From assembly GCA_949300485.1 (NCBI GenBank), contig CASGEL010000011.1, positions 1 to 48,831 of the forward strand: a stretch of DNA of 48,831 nt, in the 5' to 3' direction. The stretch is from an uncultured bacterium. GTDB lineage: Bacteria > Cyanobacteriota > Vampirovibrionia > Gastranaerophilales > Gastranaerophilaceae. The notes beneath the pieces were generated by a model that was given only the letters and a program-made list of their open reading frames with translations, did not search any database and was not told the origin of the DNA. Below, one piece after another: positions 25,007 through 34,656 of this stretch; the first letter of the stretch is position 1; every line of letters begins with the position of its first letter. A program made the position numbers and the translations under genes.

Positions 25007-28000
25007 ATGGCTCAAGATTTAGAAAAAATCGTTGAATTATTAAGGGAGATAACTAAAACAAACAGCGCTAATACAAATCATTTTGATAATTTATTAGCTG
25101 AAATAAAAACAAAGCTTGAAACAGAAAAAAAAGACAAAACTTCAATAAATTTAATCAAATCTTATTTGCTGGAATTGACCTCCAGCCTTAAGGAAAAATA
25201 TACATTATCACATGCTAAATATACTCAGGTTGAAAATACTCTGCAAATAATTTTTGAAGATCAGTCCGGGCATGGAAAAGAATTTAAAAAACTCTATACA
25301 AACTTTGTTAACAGCATGGAGATACTGTGTCAGGAAAATTCTAAAAAGAGCGCAGAACTGGATAACCTTGAAAATGAATTGAAAGATAAATATTCTAACA
25401 ACGCTGAACAAATCATAAAAACAATAAATTCTTTAAAAGCGATAAATTATAGTTTTGATAATACTTTAGATACAGTTATTACTTCTTTGGATACAATTGT
25501 CAAAAAATTTATAAAACCAGGAAGAGCAAAAACCATTCAACCAAATGATGAACAAGCTAAAGTAATGCTAAACGCAATGAAAGATTTTTTAGAATATGTA
25601 AATTCTGTTGATTCAGAAGGGGACACTCTTTCTAAAATATTATCAAATATTGAAACAAATGAGAAGCTAAAAATCACTCAGGGAATCATTGATTCAATAT
25701 TTTTAAAATCTGAAGAAATATTTGCAAAAATCAAAAATTTAGCAGGAAAAAATAATTCTAAAAATATAAAAACAGAAAATCTAAACAATAATAAATCAAT
25801 TCAAACTTATAAGAATTTATCTTCTTCAGAAAGTCTTGTAAATCAAATATATGATGTAAAAAAAGCCCTTGCGGAAATAACTCAAAATATTAACAACACT
25901 CCAGATACACAGGCTTTAGAAAAATCTTTACAAAATATAGCAATAAGACTAAATAATATTTCAAACGATATAACAAAAGCAGAATCTGAAAATTTAATTG
26001 ATATTGATAATAAAATATCAACACTCAATAATGAATTAATAACAATCAAAAATATCGTTACTGACCTGAATGATGCAGTTATAGAAAAAATTAATAATTC
26101 TATTGAGTCAATTAAGACAAATAAATTGAATTCAGAATTGAAAGATCATATACATGACATATTATCCAAATTTCCTCAAAAAGAAGATATTGAAAAATTA
26201 TTAAAAAATTACGAATTAGAACTTGAAAATTTGAAGAGTAAAACGGATGAAATTTCTAATAAATTAGAAACTGTTCCATCTCAAGAAACAATTGATTCTA
26301 TATCTTCACAAAATGATGAAATAGAAAACATGATTGACAATTTGAATTTCGATGAAGAATTTGAAAATTTATATAATAAAACTCAAACGATTCAAGACTG
26401 GTTGGAAAAATCTAATGTAAAAGAAAATACGGATACCATTTTATCTGAAATTCAAAATAAAGCAGAACAAAAAGACATTATTACTCTTTTAAATGCCAGC
26501 GAAAAAATAATAAATAAACTTGAAGATATGGCAAACAATACAGACAGTACTCCTGCCGGAGAAACGGCTTCAAATATCTGCGAAATTATTGATGAATTAA
26601 AAAATGAATTTATGAACACCGCAGGCATGCATAATTCTGCGGTTATTGAACAACTTTCAGAATTAGAAAACTCTGTTTCAGGTATTGTGTCAGCAGAGGA
26701 ATTTAACAATTTTACTGAAGATTTAAAAACTTTTATTGAAAAAATCAATAGTGAAACTATTGAAATGAGTGATAACATTGATGAAATTAAAAGTTGCCAA
26801 AATTCACTTGTAGATAGACTTAATAATTTAGATTTAACTCCACTTGAAAATATCATTGAAGAAAAAACAGAACTCTTTGATAAAAAATTGACAACAATTT
26901 CAGACTTTATGGAAAACAATATTAAAGCTGATACCGAAGAAGTAAAAAAATCAATTGCAGAAATCAGAGAAATTCTTGAAAATAAAAAATCAAACTTTGA
27001 TGAAATAGAACATAACAATAATGAAACAATAAAAACAACCAATGAATATCTAAAACAGATTAAAGATCTTCTTGATACATCTGATACCGGTATAAACGAA
27101 AATGTAAGTAATAAAATAAACAAAATAGAACAAGAATTAGTTCAATATCAGAATCTAAATCAGACTTCAATAAATCAAATTATTGAAAAACTTGATGAAT
27201 ATAAAAATTTCTTTGATACACATACAAACGACTCCGATAAGAATGTAGATTCCTCTATCTCTGAAATTTTAGAAATTAAAACCCAAATTCAACAATTAGG
27301 CGAAACCTTCTCTTCATTAAACTATGAAAAAGAGTCTACAGAAGGTAATATTTCATCTTTTGTTGCTGACAAACTGCTTGAAATAAGTGAGAATCTTTCA
27401 GATTTAACAATGAATCTGGAAGAAAAGTTTCAACAAGGATTTACATACAATGCAGAACTAATTGAAGAAAAAACATCAACATTACTTGAAGTAATACAAG
27501 AATTACGACATACAAATACTGAAAATATGGATTTGTATGAGAAATTAACCGTTGCAGACAGTAAACTGCTTGATTCTAAACAAGAACTTGAACTGATTAA
27601 TACAGATGTAATAAATAGCCTGAATGAAAAGACAGATAAATTAATAATAGATTTAGAACCGATAAGGGCAATGATCGCTCAATTGACAGAAGCTTCCGAT
27701 ACCAGTAAAAAAGGAGAAGAAGTTAAAGTACAACTGGAAGATCTACATGATTCTGTTCAAGATGATTTAATAGAGTGTACAAAATATTCGAAAAGTACTT
27801 ATGATAAACTAGAAGAAACATACAATAAAATTACAGCGAATTTATCTGAAACAGAAAATCATTTAAGAGATTTTATTCTTGGAGATATTGATTCTGTAAT
27901 TATAAAAGTTGACAGTATGAAAGCATATCTGGAAGAAAATCTTTCAAAGATTACTCCTCCAGATGCTGAGCATATGGCTGAATTTAAAACTTTTGTAGAA

Positions 28001-30787
28001 CAAATCAAGTCTTTTAAAGATGGGCAGCAAAAACTAATAACCGATACCGCTGAAGATATAAAGACCTCTCTTGGAGAGCAAATGTCTGAACAGCATGAAG
28101 AAATAAAATCAATGCTGACCGTTGCAATCAATAATGAAGAAATAATTTCAGCTATTGATAACTTAAAAAAATGCTTCAAATTAAGAATTAAAGAACTAAT
28201 TAAGCTCCAAAAAGAATCTGCCCAATCAGTACAAGATAATTTGCTTGATTTTGCTAACAATCAGTATGAACAAGTTTTTGAAGCAAGTAAAAATACAAAA
28301 GTTATAGAAGAAATAAAAGAAGATTTTGATAAATTTTCTGAACTAATAAAAGACCTATCTGGAGATAATTCTCAGATAGAAGAAGTTCTTGAAATCATCA
28401 AAGGAAAAATGGAAACACTTTCTGTTACGAAAGCAGCTCCTGAAATAATCGAAGGAGATGAAGATTCTTATAACTCTGATGATGATTCAAATGAACAAGA
28501 AGCTTTTGACTTAGATAAAGACGACAATGATATCCAAATAGAAAATAATGACCTGGAAGAAGACTATGATGAAGATGAAGATATTCTTGTAGGGGTTAAC
28601 AATTTTGACATAATAAAAGCTTTGGATTTATTAAAACAAGACATAAATAATCTTCATGCTGACATCACTCGAGTTCTTCCTCAAAATGAACAAAAAACAA
28701 AAACTGACTCAAATTCTTTAAAATCAATTCCTTCTTTAGGAAATGATAATTTGCTGCTCAGCCTGAACAATAAAATAGAACTCTTATCTCGAACAATCAA
28801 TAAAGATTGGCTTGAAGAGATTAAAAATTATATCTCAGGCGGCGAAATACATTCTATGCTGGAAGAAATCAATGATAAGATTAACATCTTAACTTTGTCA
28901 GATACCAGTGAATGGATAATGGAAATCAAACAGGCACTGGATCAATTAAACAGCGGAGATATTGAAACAGGAGGCGACGCAGGTAAACAAGTACAAACAA
29001 TGCTTGCCCTAATCAATGAAAAAATTGATATTCTTGCATCAAGCGAAGATTATGATTTGATGCAAGACGTAAGAGAAGCTATTGACAGACTAAATTCTAT
29101 TCAAGGAACAGAATCTGCAGAACTTTTAAATCTTATTAATGAAAAAGTCGATATTTTGGCTTCTTCTGATAACATTGATGATCTTGAAGATATTAAAGAA
29201 TCTTTGGATGCAATTGAAAATAAAATAGATATTGTAGCATCTTCTCCAGATAACTCAGAAGATTTTGAAGATATTAAACAAACCCTTCAAACAATTGAAT
29301 CAAAACTGGAAGAAGTATCGTCAGCAAATGACCTTGAAATCATCAAGAAAGCTATTATAAAACTCGAAAAAAATCTGTTAAATAATGTAGCAGATACTCC
29401 TGAAGAGATGAACGATATCCGAGATATCCTTGATTCCATTGAGGGTAAAATAGACTCAGTTGCTTCCTCAGAAACCAGCAACAATATTGAAGATATTAAA
29501 TATACATTACTCAATGTAGATGAAAAAGTTGATAATGTAAAAAAACTTTCAGAATCTGATGCTAAAATCACATCAATGCTGGAAGAATTAAATCATAAAA
29601 TTGATACAATCTCTAAAGAAGAACTGTCAGGAACTAAATCCAATATTGAAGATGTTAAAGATTTAATACTTGCACAAACAGATTATCTTGAAAGTTTTGA
29701 AAAAAATCATAAAACAGATGCTGTAAGAAAATGTTTAAAAGAACTCACAATTGAAGTTAATAATCTGAATAGTAATGATAATACTAAGAAACTTCAACAA
29801 TCAATTAAAGAAATGAAAGAATCAATTATGGCTGCAGTGGTTACCATATTTGAACAAGTGTCTTTTGTTGAAGAATCTGAAGATATCAAAGATTTTGTTG
29901 AAGAAAAAACAGATGAAATCAATCAGAATTTAACTGCAGTTACAAAACAATTAAAGCAAATAACAAATGCGGATGAAGACCCGGATTATACATATTCAAT
30001 GCAGGATATAGAATCTGATTTGGCAAAACTTCGTCTTGCATTAAATGAATTGCAAACATCAGAACAAGAAACTCAAGCAAGCAGGTTATCCTTCATACTT
30101 GATAATATTAACCAAATTGGAGCTTCTGTTATTGATTTGCAAAATTCTCTTACTAAAGAAGAAGTTTTTGGGCTAAAAACACGATTTGACAGAATTAATA
30201 CAGATATAAAGAGTCTTAATGCTATAGTACACCAACTTCTTGTAGCTTCAGGAGAATCTTATAACGCATTAAACACTGGATTAGAAGATTTCGGGAAAAT
30301 TATAACCGATCAGCTTGCATCAAAAGTTGATAATGTGACAAAACTGCTTGAAAAATCAAACGCTTCCGATAAAGTAATGCGTCAAGCATTGATATATATG
30401 GGAGAATGGATAGACTCAGCAAGCGACAGTATGAATAAAATTTCGACAAATTCCGAAGAAATTGTTGATATCAAATCTGCTCTTGAAGGATTAAAAAAAG
30501 AAATTCCTGAACAAACAGATATCCTAAATTCTATTGAAGAAAAATTTGATGAACAACAAGAACGTCTTGCTTATTTTGAAAAACAAATAAGCAAACTCGG
30601 CGGACTTGAAGACAAATTTGAAGAACAACAGGAAAGAATTGACAGACTTGAAATGGCACTTGAAAAAATTCTTTCTGCGGTAGAAGATATAGATGACTCA
30701 AAAGTTACCAGAAAAATAGATAAAATAGATAAACAAATTGCTAAATTAAGCACAAATATAGAAAAATTGGCATCATATGTTGACTAA
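25007..30787 (+). CDS. Giant repeat-containing coiled-coil protein (1926 residues), unknown function
   Basis: A single uninterrupted reading frame beginning MAQDLEKIVELLREI at an ATG preceded by AAGGACAAAGG. There is no signal peptide, no membrane helix and almost no cysteine. Nearly the whole chain is charged, heptad-rich helix. A strongly acidic linker lies at about 1148-1193. After it, from about 1250 to 1530, a unit like NEKIDILASS...DIKE.LD.I recurs about nine times at irregular spacing (near 1253, 1289, 1337, 1379, 1406, 1430, 1478, 1504 and 1528). The C-terminus has a doubled EEKFDEQQER/EDKFEEQQER element and a final coiled coil. It would be a long cytoplasmic rod, perhaps a scaffold or cytoskeletal element. 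It overlaps the next gene by 11 bases. No family recognised. Confidence 0.85.
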   Translation: MAQDLEKIVELLREITKTNSANTNHFDNLLAEIKTKLETEKKDKTSINLIKSYLLELTSSLKEKYTLSHAKYTQVENTLQIIFEDQSGHGKEFKKLYTNFVNSMEILCQENSKKSAELDNLENELKDKYSNNAEQIIKTINSLKAINYSFDNTLDTVITSLDTIVKKFIKPGRAKTIQPNDEQAKVMLNAMKDFLEYVNSVDSEGDTLSKILSNIETNEKLKITQGIIDSIFLKSEEIFAKIKNLAGKNNSKNIKTENLNNNKSIQTYKNLSSSESLVNQIYDVKKALAEITQNINNTPDTQALEKSLQNIAIRLNNISNDITKAESENLIDIDNKISTLNNELITIKNIVTDLNDAVIEKINNSIESIKTNKLNSELKDHIHDILSKFPQKEDIEKLLKNYELELENLKSKTDEISNKLETVPSQETIDSISSQNDEIENMIDNLNFDEEFENLYNKTQTIQDWLEKSNVKENTDTILSEIQNKAEQKDIITLLNASEKIINKLEDMANNTDSTPAGETASNICEIIDELKNEFMNTAGMHNSAVIEQLSELENSVSGIVSAEEFNNFTEDLKTFIEKINSETIEMSDNIDEIKSCQNSLVDRLNNLDLTPLENIIEEKTELFDKKLTTISDFMENNIKADTEEVKKSIAEIREILENKKSNFDEIEHNNNETIKTTNEYLKQIKDLLDTSDTGINENVSNKINKIEQELVQYQNLNQTSINQIIEKLDEYKNFFDTHTNDSDKNVDSSISEILEIKTQIQQLGETFSSLNYEKESTEGNISSFVADKLLEISENLSDLTMNLEEKFQQGFTYNAELIEEKTSTLLEVIQELRHTNTENMDLYEKLTVADSKLLDSKQELELINTDVINSLNEKTDKLIIDLEPIRAMIAQLTEASDTSKKGEEVKVQLEDLHDSVQDDLIECTKYSKSTYDKLEETYNKITANLSETENHLRDFILGDIDSVIIKVDSMKAYLEENLSKITPPDAEHMAEFKTFVEQIKSFKDGQQKLITDTAEDIKTSLGEQMSEQHEEIKSMLTVAINNEEIISAIDNLKKCFKLRIKELIKLQKESAQSVQDNLLDFANNQYEQVFEASKNTKVIEEIKEDFDKFSELIKDLSGDNSQIEEVLEIIKGKMETLSVTKAAPEIIEGDEDSYNSDDDSNEQEAFDLDKDDNDIQIENNDLEEDYDEDEDILVGVNNFDIIKALDLLKQDINNLHADITRVLPQNEQKTKTDSNSLKSIPSLGNDNLLLSLNNKIELLSRTINKDWLEEIKNYISGGEIHSMLEEINDKINILTLSDTSEWIMEIKQALDQLNSGDIETGGDAGKQVQTMLALINEKIDILASSEDYDLMQDVREAIDRLNSIQGTESAELLNLINEKVDILASSDNIDDLEDIKESLDAIENKIDIVASSPDNSEDFEDIKQTLQTIESKLEEVSSANDLEIIKKAIIKLEKNLLNNVADTPEEMNDIRDILDSIEGKIDSVASSETSNNIEDIKYTLLNVDEKVDNVKKLSESDAKITSMLEELNHKIDTISKEELSGTKSNIEDVKDLILAQTDYLESFEKNHKTDAVRKCLKELTIEVNNLNSNDNTKKLQQSIKEMKESIMAAVVTIFEQVSFVEESEDIKDFVEEKTDEINQNLTAVTKQLKQITNADEDPDYTYSMQDIESDLAKLRLALNELQTSEQETQASRLSFILDNINQIGASVIDLQNSLTKEEVFGLKTRFDRINTDIKSLNAIVHQLLVASGESYNALNTGLEDFGKIITDQLASKVDNVTKLLEKSNASDKVMRQALIYMGEWIDSASDSMNKISTNSEEIVDIKSALEGLKKEIPEQTDILNSIEEKFDEQQERLAYFEKQISKLGGLEDKFEEQQERIDRLEMALEKILSAVEDIDDSKVTRKIDKIDKQIAKLSTNIEKLASYVD

Positions 30788-32162
30788 TAATTTAATAAAA
30801 GAACTAAATAATACATTACCTAAAAGCAATATACTCTCAGGAATTGAAGAGCGTTATGTATATTCGATAGATGCTTCCAACGACCCGTACATAAAATCTC
30901 AAATTCCTGATGCAGTTGTTTTTGTCGAAAATATAGAACAGGTTCAACAAGTTGTAAAAATAGCAAATAAGCATATGACTCCGATAATTTGCAGAGGCGC
31001 AGGAACAAACACAGTGGGTGCCTGTGTTGCAACACATGGTGGCATTATTTTAAATTTTTCAAAAATGAACAAAATTCTTGAAATCAATGCCGAAAATATG
31101 ACAGCACGCGTACAGCCGGGAGTTATTGTAGGAGATTTACAAAAAGCAGTAGAAGACATTGGATTATTCTACCCGCCTGATCCGTCAAATCTAAAAGTTT
31201 CGACTATAGGCGGCAGTATTGCACAAAATTCTGCAGGAGCAAGGTGCTTTAAATACGGAGCAACAAAAGATTATGTTATAGATATGCTTGTTGTAATGGC
31301 AGATGGACAGCTTATTAGAACCGGTTCTAATACTATTAAAAATGCAACAGGATACAACCTTGGAAGTCTTTTTATCGGTTCTGAAGGGACTTTGGGAATA
31401 GTTGTCGAGGCAACCCTTAAATTGATAACAAAACCCCAAACCTCTCAAGTTATTATGGCCTATTTTGATAAAATAGAAGACTCTATAAAATCTGTTAATA
31501 AAATAATAGAAAAACAAATTTGCCCTACAACAATCGACTTTATGGATCAAAATGCTATTCAAACAGTCGAAAAATTCTACCCGACAGGTTTACTTTGTGA
31601 TAAAGAATCTGCATTAATTATTGAAATTGACGGATATGAAACATATATTGAAGAACTGAGAAAAACAATTTGTAATATTCTAAGAGAAAATAAAGCCTCA
31701 AGTATTCAATTTTCTAAAAATAAACAAGAAGCAGACCACATTTGGACAGCCAGAAGATCATCAATGGCAGCCTGTACAAAATTAAAACCAAACGTAACAA
31801 CCGATGATGTTATTGTTCCAAGACAAAATCTTGCAAAACTTGTAAAAGGAATCCAAGAAATTTGCAAACGTCATAATCTTACGGTTTGTATGGTAGGACA
31901 CGTGGGAGATGGCAGTGTCCATCCTCAAATACCTATTGATTATAATGATAAAGATGAATATAGACACTATAAAATTGCAAAATCTGAAATTTATCATTTG
32001 ACAGTAAAACTTGACGGTATTATATCAGGAGAACATGGAATAGGTTTGGAAAAGAAAGCATATATTTCTAAAGTTGTTGAAGGCGGTGCTTTAGATTATA
32101 TGCGCCAAATCAAAAAAATCTTTGATCCTAAAAACATTCTAAATCCTTATAAAATATTTTAA
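30777..32162 (+). CDS. FAD-linked oxidase, GlcD/D-lactate dehydrogenase family
   Basis: A 461-residue flavoprotein. The N-terminal PCMH-type FAD domain includes VENIEQVQQVVKIANKH, RGAGTNTVGAC, FYPPDPSNLKVSTIGGSIAQ and TGYNLGSLFIGSEGTLGI. The C-terminal domain has the family's HVGDGSVHP and SGEHGIGLEKK motifs, the former carrying metal/substrate histidines. It oxidises a 2-hydroxyacid such as glycolate or D-lactate; the acceptor (quinone, ferredoxin or ETF) is unknown, and no GlcE/GlcF partner is present. It starts inside the 3' end of the giant coiled-coil gene with no clear ribosome site, implying coupled translation. Confidence 0.93.
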   Translation: MLTNNLIKELNNTLPKSNILSGIEERYVYSIDASNDPYIKSQIPDAVVFVENIEQVQQVVKIANKHMTPIICRGAGTNTVGACVATHGGIILNFSKMNKILEINAENMTARVQPGVIVGDLQKAVEDIGLFYPPDPSNLKVSTIGGSIAQNSAGARCFKYGATKDYVIDMLVVMADGQLIRTGSNTIKNATGYNLGSLFIGSEGTLGIVVEATLKLITKPQTSQVIMAYFDKIEDSIKSVNKIIEKQICPTTIDFMDQNAIQTVEKFYPTGLLCDKESALIIEIDGYETYIEELRKTICNILRENKASSIQFSKNKQEADHIWTARRSSMAACTKLKPNVTTDDVIVPRQNLAKLVKGIQEICKRHNLTVCMVGHVGDGSVHPQIPIDYNDKDEYRHYKIAKSEIYHLTVKLDGIISGEHGIGLEKKAYISKVVEGGALDYMRQIKKIFDPKNILNPYKIF

Positions 32163-32244
32163 CAATGCCAATCAAGACTTGAAAATCGGTTACCCCTGTG
32201 ATATCCTTATTTTGCTGAAAATTAAAAGAAAGAAGGCTAAAAAT

Positions 32245-33717
32245 ATGTCAGAAGTTAGAGTTAGAATAGCTCCGTCCCCAAGCGGAAACCTGCATATAGG
32301 GACAGCTAGAACAGCATTATTTAACTATTTATTTGCTAAAAAAAATAATGGAAAATTTATTTTAAGAATTGAGGATACTGATGCTGAAAGAACTTCTCAG
32401 GAATATATTGATAATATTTTTGACAGTTTGAAAGCATTAGGTCTAAACTGGGACGAAGGTCCGGATGTAGGAGGGCCATACGGTCCATATACACAATCTG
32501 AAAGATTTGATATTTATCCTAAATATGTTCAAAAACTTTTAGATTCAGGATTTGCTTATGAATGCTTCTGTACCCCTGAAGAACTTGAACAAGAAAAAGA
32601 AGAAGCAACAAAAGCTAAAAGAGCGTATGTATATTCTAAAAAATGCGAAAATTTAACAGAAGAAGAAAAAGCTAAATTAAGAGCAGAAGGAAGAAAACCG
32701 GCAATCAGATTTAATATTGCAAAGGCTCAAAAAGCTTTTCACGACTCTTCAATATTAAAATTTAATGATATGGTAAAAGGAGAACTTCACATGGATACAA
32801 ATCTTTTAGGAGATTTTGTAATCCAAAAATCAAACGGAGCTCCTACTTATAACTTTGCAGTAGTAATTGATGATGCATTGATGAAAATTTCACACGTTAT
32901 AAGAGGGGAAGACCATATTTCAAATACTTATAAGCAGATTTTAATATTTGAAGCTTTAGGATTTGAGGTTCCGCAGTTCGGACACCTTGGAATGATTTTG
33001 GCTCCTGACAGAAGCAAACTGTCAAAAAGACATGGGGCTACTGCAGTTTCAGACTTTGTTAAAGAAGGTTATTTAACAGAAGCTTTAATAAACTTTGTAG
33101 CACTACTAGGATGGTCACCTTCTGATGGAGAAGAAATTAAATCAGTTGATGAAATTGCTAAAGATTTCAGAATCCATGAAATTTCTTCTTCAAATTCAAT
33201 ATTTGAATATGACAAATTAAAATGGATGAACAGCCATTATATAAAAATGCTGCCTATAGAAAAATTAAAAGAAATGTTAAAGCCATATTTAACAAAGTAC
33301 AATTTGAATGAGTTAACTGATGAACAGTATACAAAAATGGTTGAAATAACAAGAGAGCCATTAACATTATTATCTGATATAACGGATGCTGTTCCGTATT
33401 TCTTCGGAAAAGACGTAGAAATAGAACCTGAAACTCAAACAGGCACTCTCGATACAGAAACAGCTCAAGATGTTCTAAAAGATTTTGTTTCAAAAGCAAA
33501 AGACTGGGATTGGACAGAAGAAAACCTGCACGAAAAACTTGCAGACTTTAGAGCAGAATGGAAAGAAAAAGGAGTAAAACCTAAAGTTACTATGTGGGCC
33601 GTAAGAGCAGCAGTTACAGGTAGAACCTGCGGAGCTGATATGGTTGGAATCCTTGATATCCTAGGTAAAGATACAAGTTTATACAGAGCAAATAAAGCAA
33701 TTAAAGCAGCTGTATAA
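32245..33717 (+). CDS. gltX: Glutamyl-tRNA synthetase
   Basis: A 490-residue class I aminoacyl-tRNA synthetase charging tRNA-Glu, and perhaps tRNA-Gln in organisms that use the amidotransferase route. I chose the ATG at 32245 because AAGAAGG lies upstream; the longer ORF start at 32179 has no ribosome site. The HIGH signature is in APSPSGNLHIGTARTALFNY. The KMSKS equivalent is DRSKLSKRHGATAV. IRGEDHISNTYKQ and the C-terminal anticodon-binding helices are present. It sits 82 bases after the FAD-oxidase and is closed by a strong terminator. Confidence 0.96.
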   Translation: MSEVRVRIAPSPSGNLHIGTARTALFNYLFAKKNNGKFILRIEDTDAERTSQEYIDNIFDSLKALGLNWDEGPDVGGPYGPYTQSERFDIYPKYVQKLLDSGFAYECFCTPEELEQEKEEATKAKRAYVYSKKCENLTEEEKAKLRAEGRKPAIRFNIAKAQKAFHDSSILKFNDMVKGELHMDTNLLGDFVIQKSNGAPTYNFAVVIDDALMKISHVIRGEDHISNTYKQILIFEALGFEVPQFGHLGMILAPDRSKLSKRHGATAVSDFVKEGYLTEALINFVALLGWSPSDGEEIKSVDEIAKDFRIHEISSSNSIFEYDKLKWMNSHYIKMLPIEKLKEMLKPYLTKYNLNELTDEQYTKMVEITREPLTLLSDITDAVPYFFGKDVEIEPETQTGTLDTETAQDVLKDFVSKAKDWDWTEENLHEKLADFRAEWKEKGVKPKVTMWAVRAAVTGRTCGADMVGILDILGKDTSLYRANKAIKAAV

Positions 33718-33735
33718 CTTAAATAACACAAATTG

Positions 33736-33773
33736 AAAAATACCAAAGATGTAAGTCTTTGGTATTTTTTTTG
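33736..33773 (+). terminator. Intrinsic terminator after gltX
   Basis: AAATACCAAAGA pairs with TCTTTGGTATTT around a five-base loop, followed by eight T residues in all. Confidence 0.88.
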
Positions 33774-33899
33774 ATATTTTTCTAAATATTATTAAAGATT
33801 TTGTAAATATTTGTAAATAATATACATTAAAGACTAAAGATTATGCACTAATAAACCGATATCTACGATGTGGTTACGAAAACTGAAAAGAGGTCAAAA

Positions 33900-34121
33900 A
33901 TGAAATTTAATTTTGATGAAACAACATTACTTGAACACAAGGACAATGCATTAAACGATGTTAATTCATACTTAATATTATCTAAGGCACCAACAGTTGA
34001 AGATGCCGATATGCAAAATGTTATTCAAATTATTGATGAAACAGGAGAAGAAGTTAATTGTACGTACGATAAATTTGTAGAAATTTTTGATCAGGAGGGC
34101 TTAGCAGGATTTATAATGTAA
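33900..34121 (+). CDS. Small acidic protein of unknown function
   Basis: A 73-residue acidic protein (MKFNFDETTLLEHKDNALND...). I chose the ATG at 33900 because AGAGGT lies eight bases upstream; a GTG at 33870 would extend it without a ribosome site. The end, VNCTYDKFVEIFDQEGLAGF, suggests a compact helical fold. It stands between two terminators, so it is its own transcription unit. No family recognised. Confidence 0.6.
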   Translation: MKFNFDETTLLEHKDNALNDVNSYLILSKAPTVEDADMQNVIQIIDETGEEVNCTYDKFVEIFDQEGLAGFIM

Positions 34122-34138
34122 AATTTAATAGCACGTAT

Positions 34139-34175
34139 AAAAAAGAGGTACTTTAAAAAGTACCTCTTTTTGCCA
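34139..34175. terminator. Bidirectional terminator between convergent small genes
   Basis: AAAAAGAGGTACTTT pairs with AAAGTACCTCTTTTT across a two-base centre. A and T runs flank it, so it can stop transcription from both sides. Confidence 0.85.
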
Positions 34176-34190
34176 TTATAATTATTAAAA

Positions 34191-34571
34191 TTATTTTGAA
34201 TAACGTGCATATATTTCTGCAGGAGTAATATTCTCTTTAACATTACCGCCAACAAGACGTCTGAATAAAGAGTCAAGTTTACCAAGTTCTAAAATACCGT
34301 TAAAAGATGCCTCTTCCGGAGTTTTTGCTCCATTTACAGGATTTTGAACAGTACGTTTTCCCAGTGTAAAGTTTGAATATACACGCCCGTCAGGAGTTTT
34401 TCCATGGATAATCAAGATATCACCATCATTTGCATGTAAGATATTATTCAAAGCAGAATCTAACTCTCTCAACTTCTTATTTTGAGATGCATAATTAATA
34501 ACTTCTTTCAACGCCTTTGACTCAAATTTTGCTCCAAAATTTTGAGCGGAACACCTGTTAGAAATTTCCAT
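34191..34571 (-). CDS. Conserved-looking protein of unknown function
   Basis: A 126-residue protein starting MEISNRCSAQNFGAKFESKA with an AAGGAGG ribosome site. The middle has alternating hydrophobic strands (DGDILIIHGKTPDGRVYSNF, TLGKRTVQNPV), followed by helical turns ending ITPAEIYARYSK. There is no signal peptide or membrane helix. It is divergent from rsmH, with 85 bases between start codons. I do not recognise the family. Confidence 0.65.
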   Translation of the reverse strand: MEISNRCSAQNFGAKFESKALKEVINYASQNKKLRELDSALNNILHANDGDILIIHGKTPDGRVYSNFTLGKRTVQNPVNGAKTPEEASFNGILELGKLDSLFRRLVGGNVKENITPAEIYARYSK

Positions 34572-34641
34572 AAATACCTCCTTATTATTTAGAACTAATA
34601 AAACATCTAAAAAAACTTTTTGCTACTTGTATAAAATTTTA

Positions 34642-34656
34642 TGTTAAGATACACAT
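34642..34656 (+). promoter_or_regulatory. Extended -10 box giving a possibly leaderless rsmH transcript
   Basis: TGTTAAGAT (34642-34650) is followed by exactly six bases and then the ATG at 34657, with no Shine-Dalgarno. A weak -35 candidate TTGCTA lies at 34620-34625. Confidence 0.4.

Noticed and set aside
26452-27123. A 223-codon open frame on the minus strand inside the giant coiled-coil gene
   Set aside because: It is antisense to a long, clearly coding frame with heptad pattern. Its Ser/Ile/Phe-rich product is the expected mirror of Glu/Lys/Asn codons, and it has no ribosome site. Other opposite-strand frames in this gene are the same.
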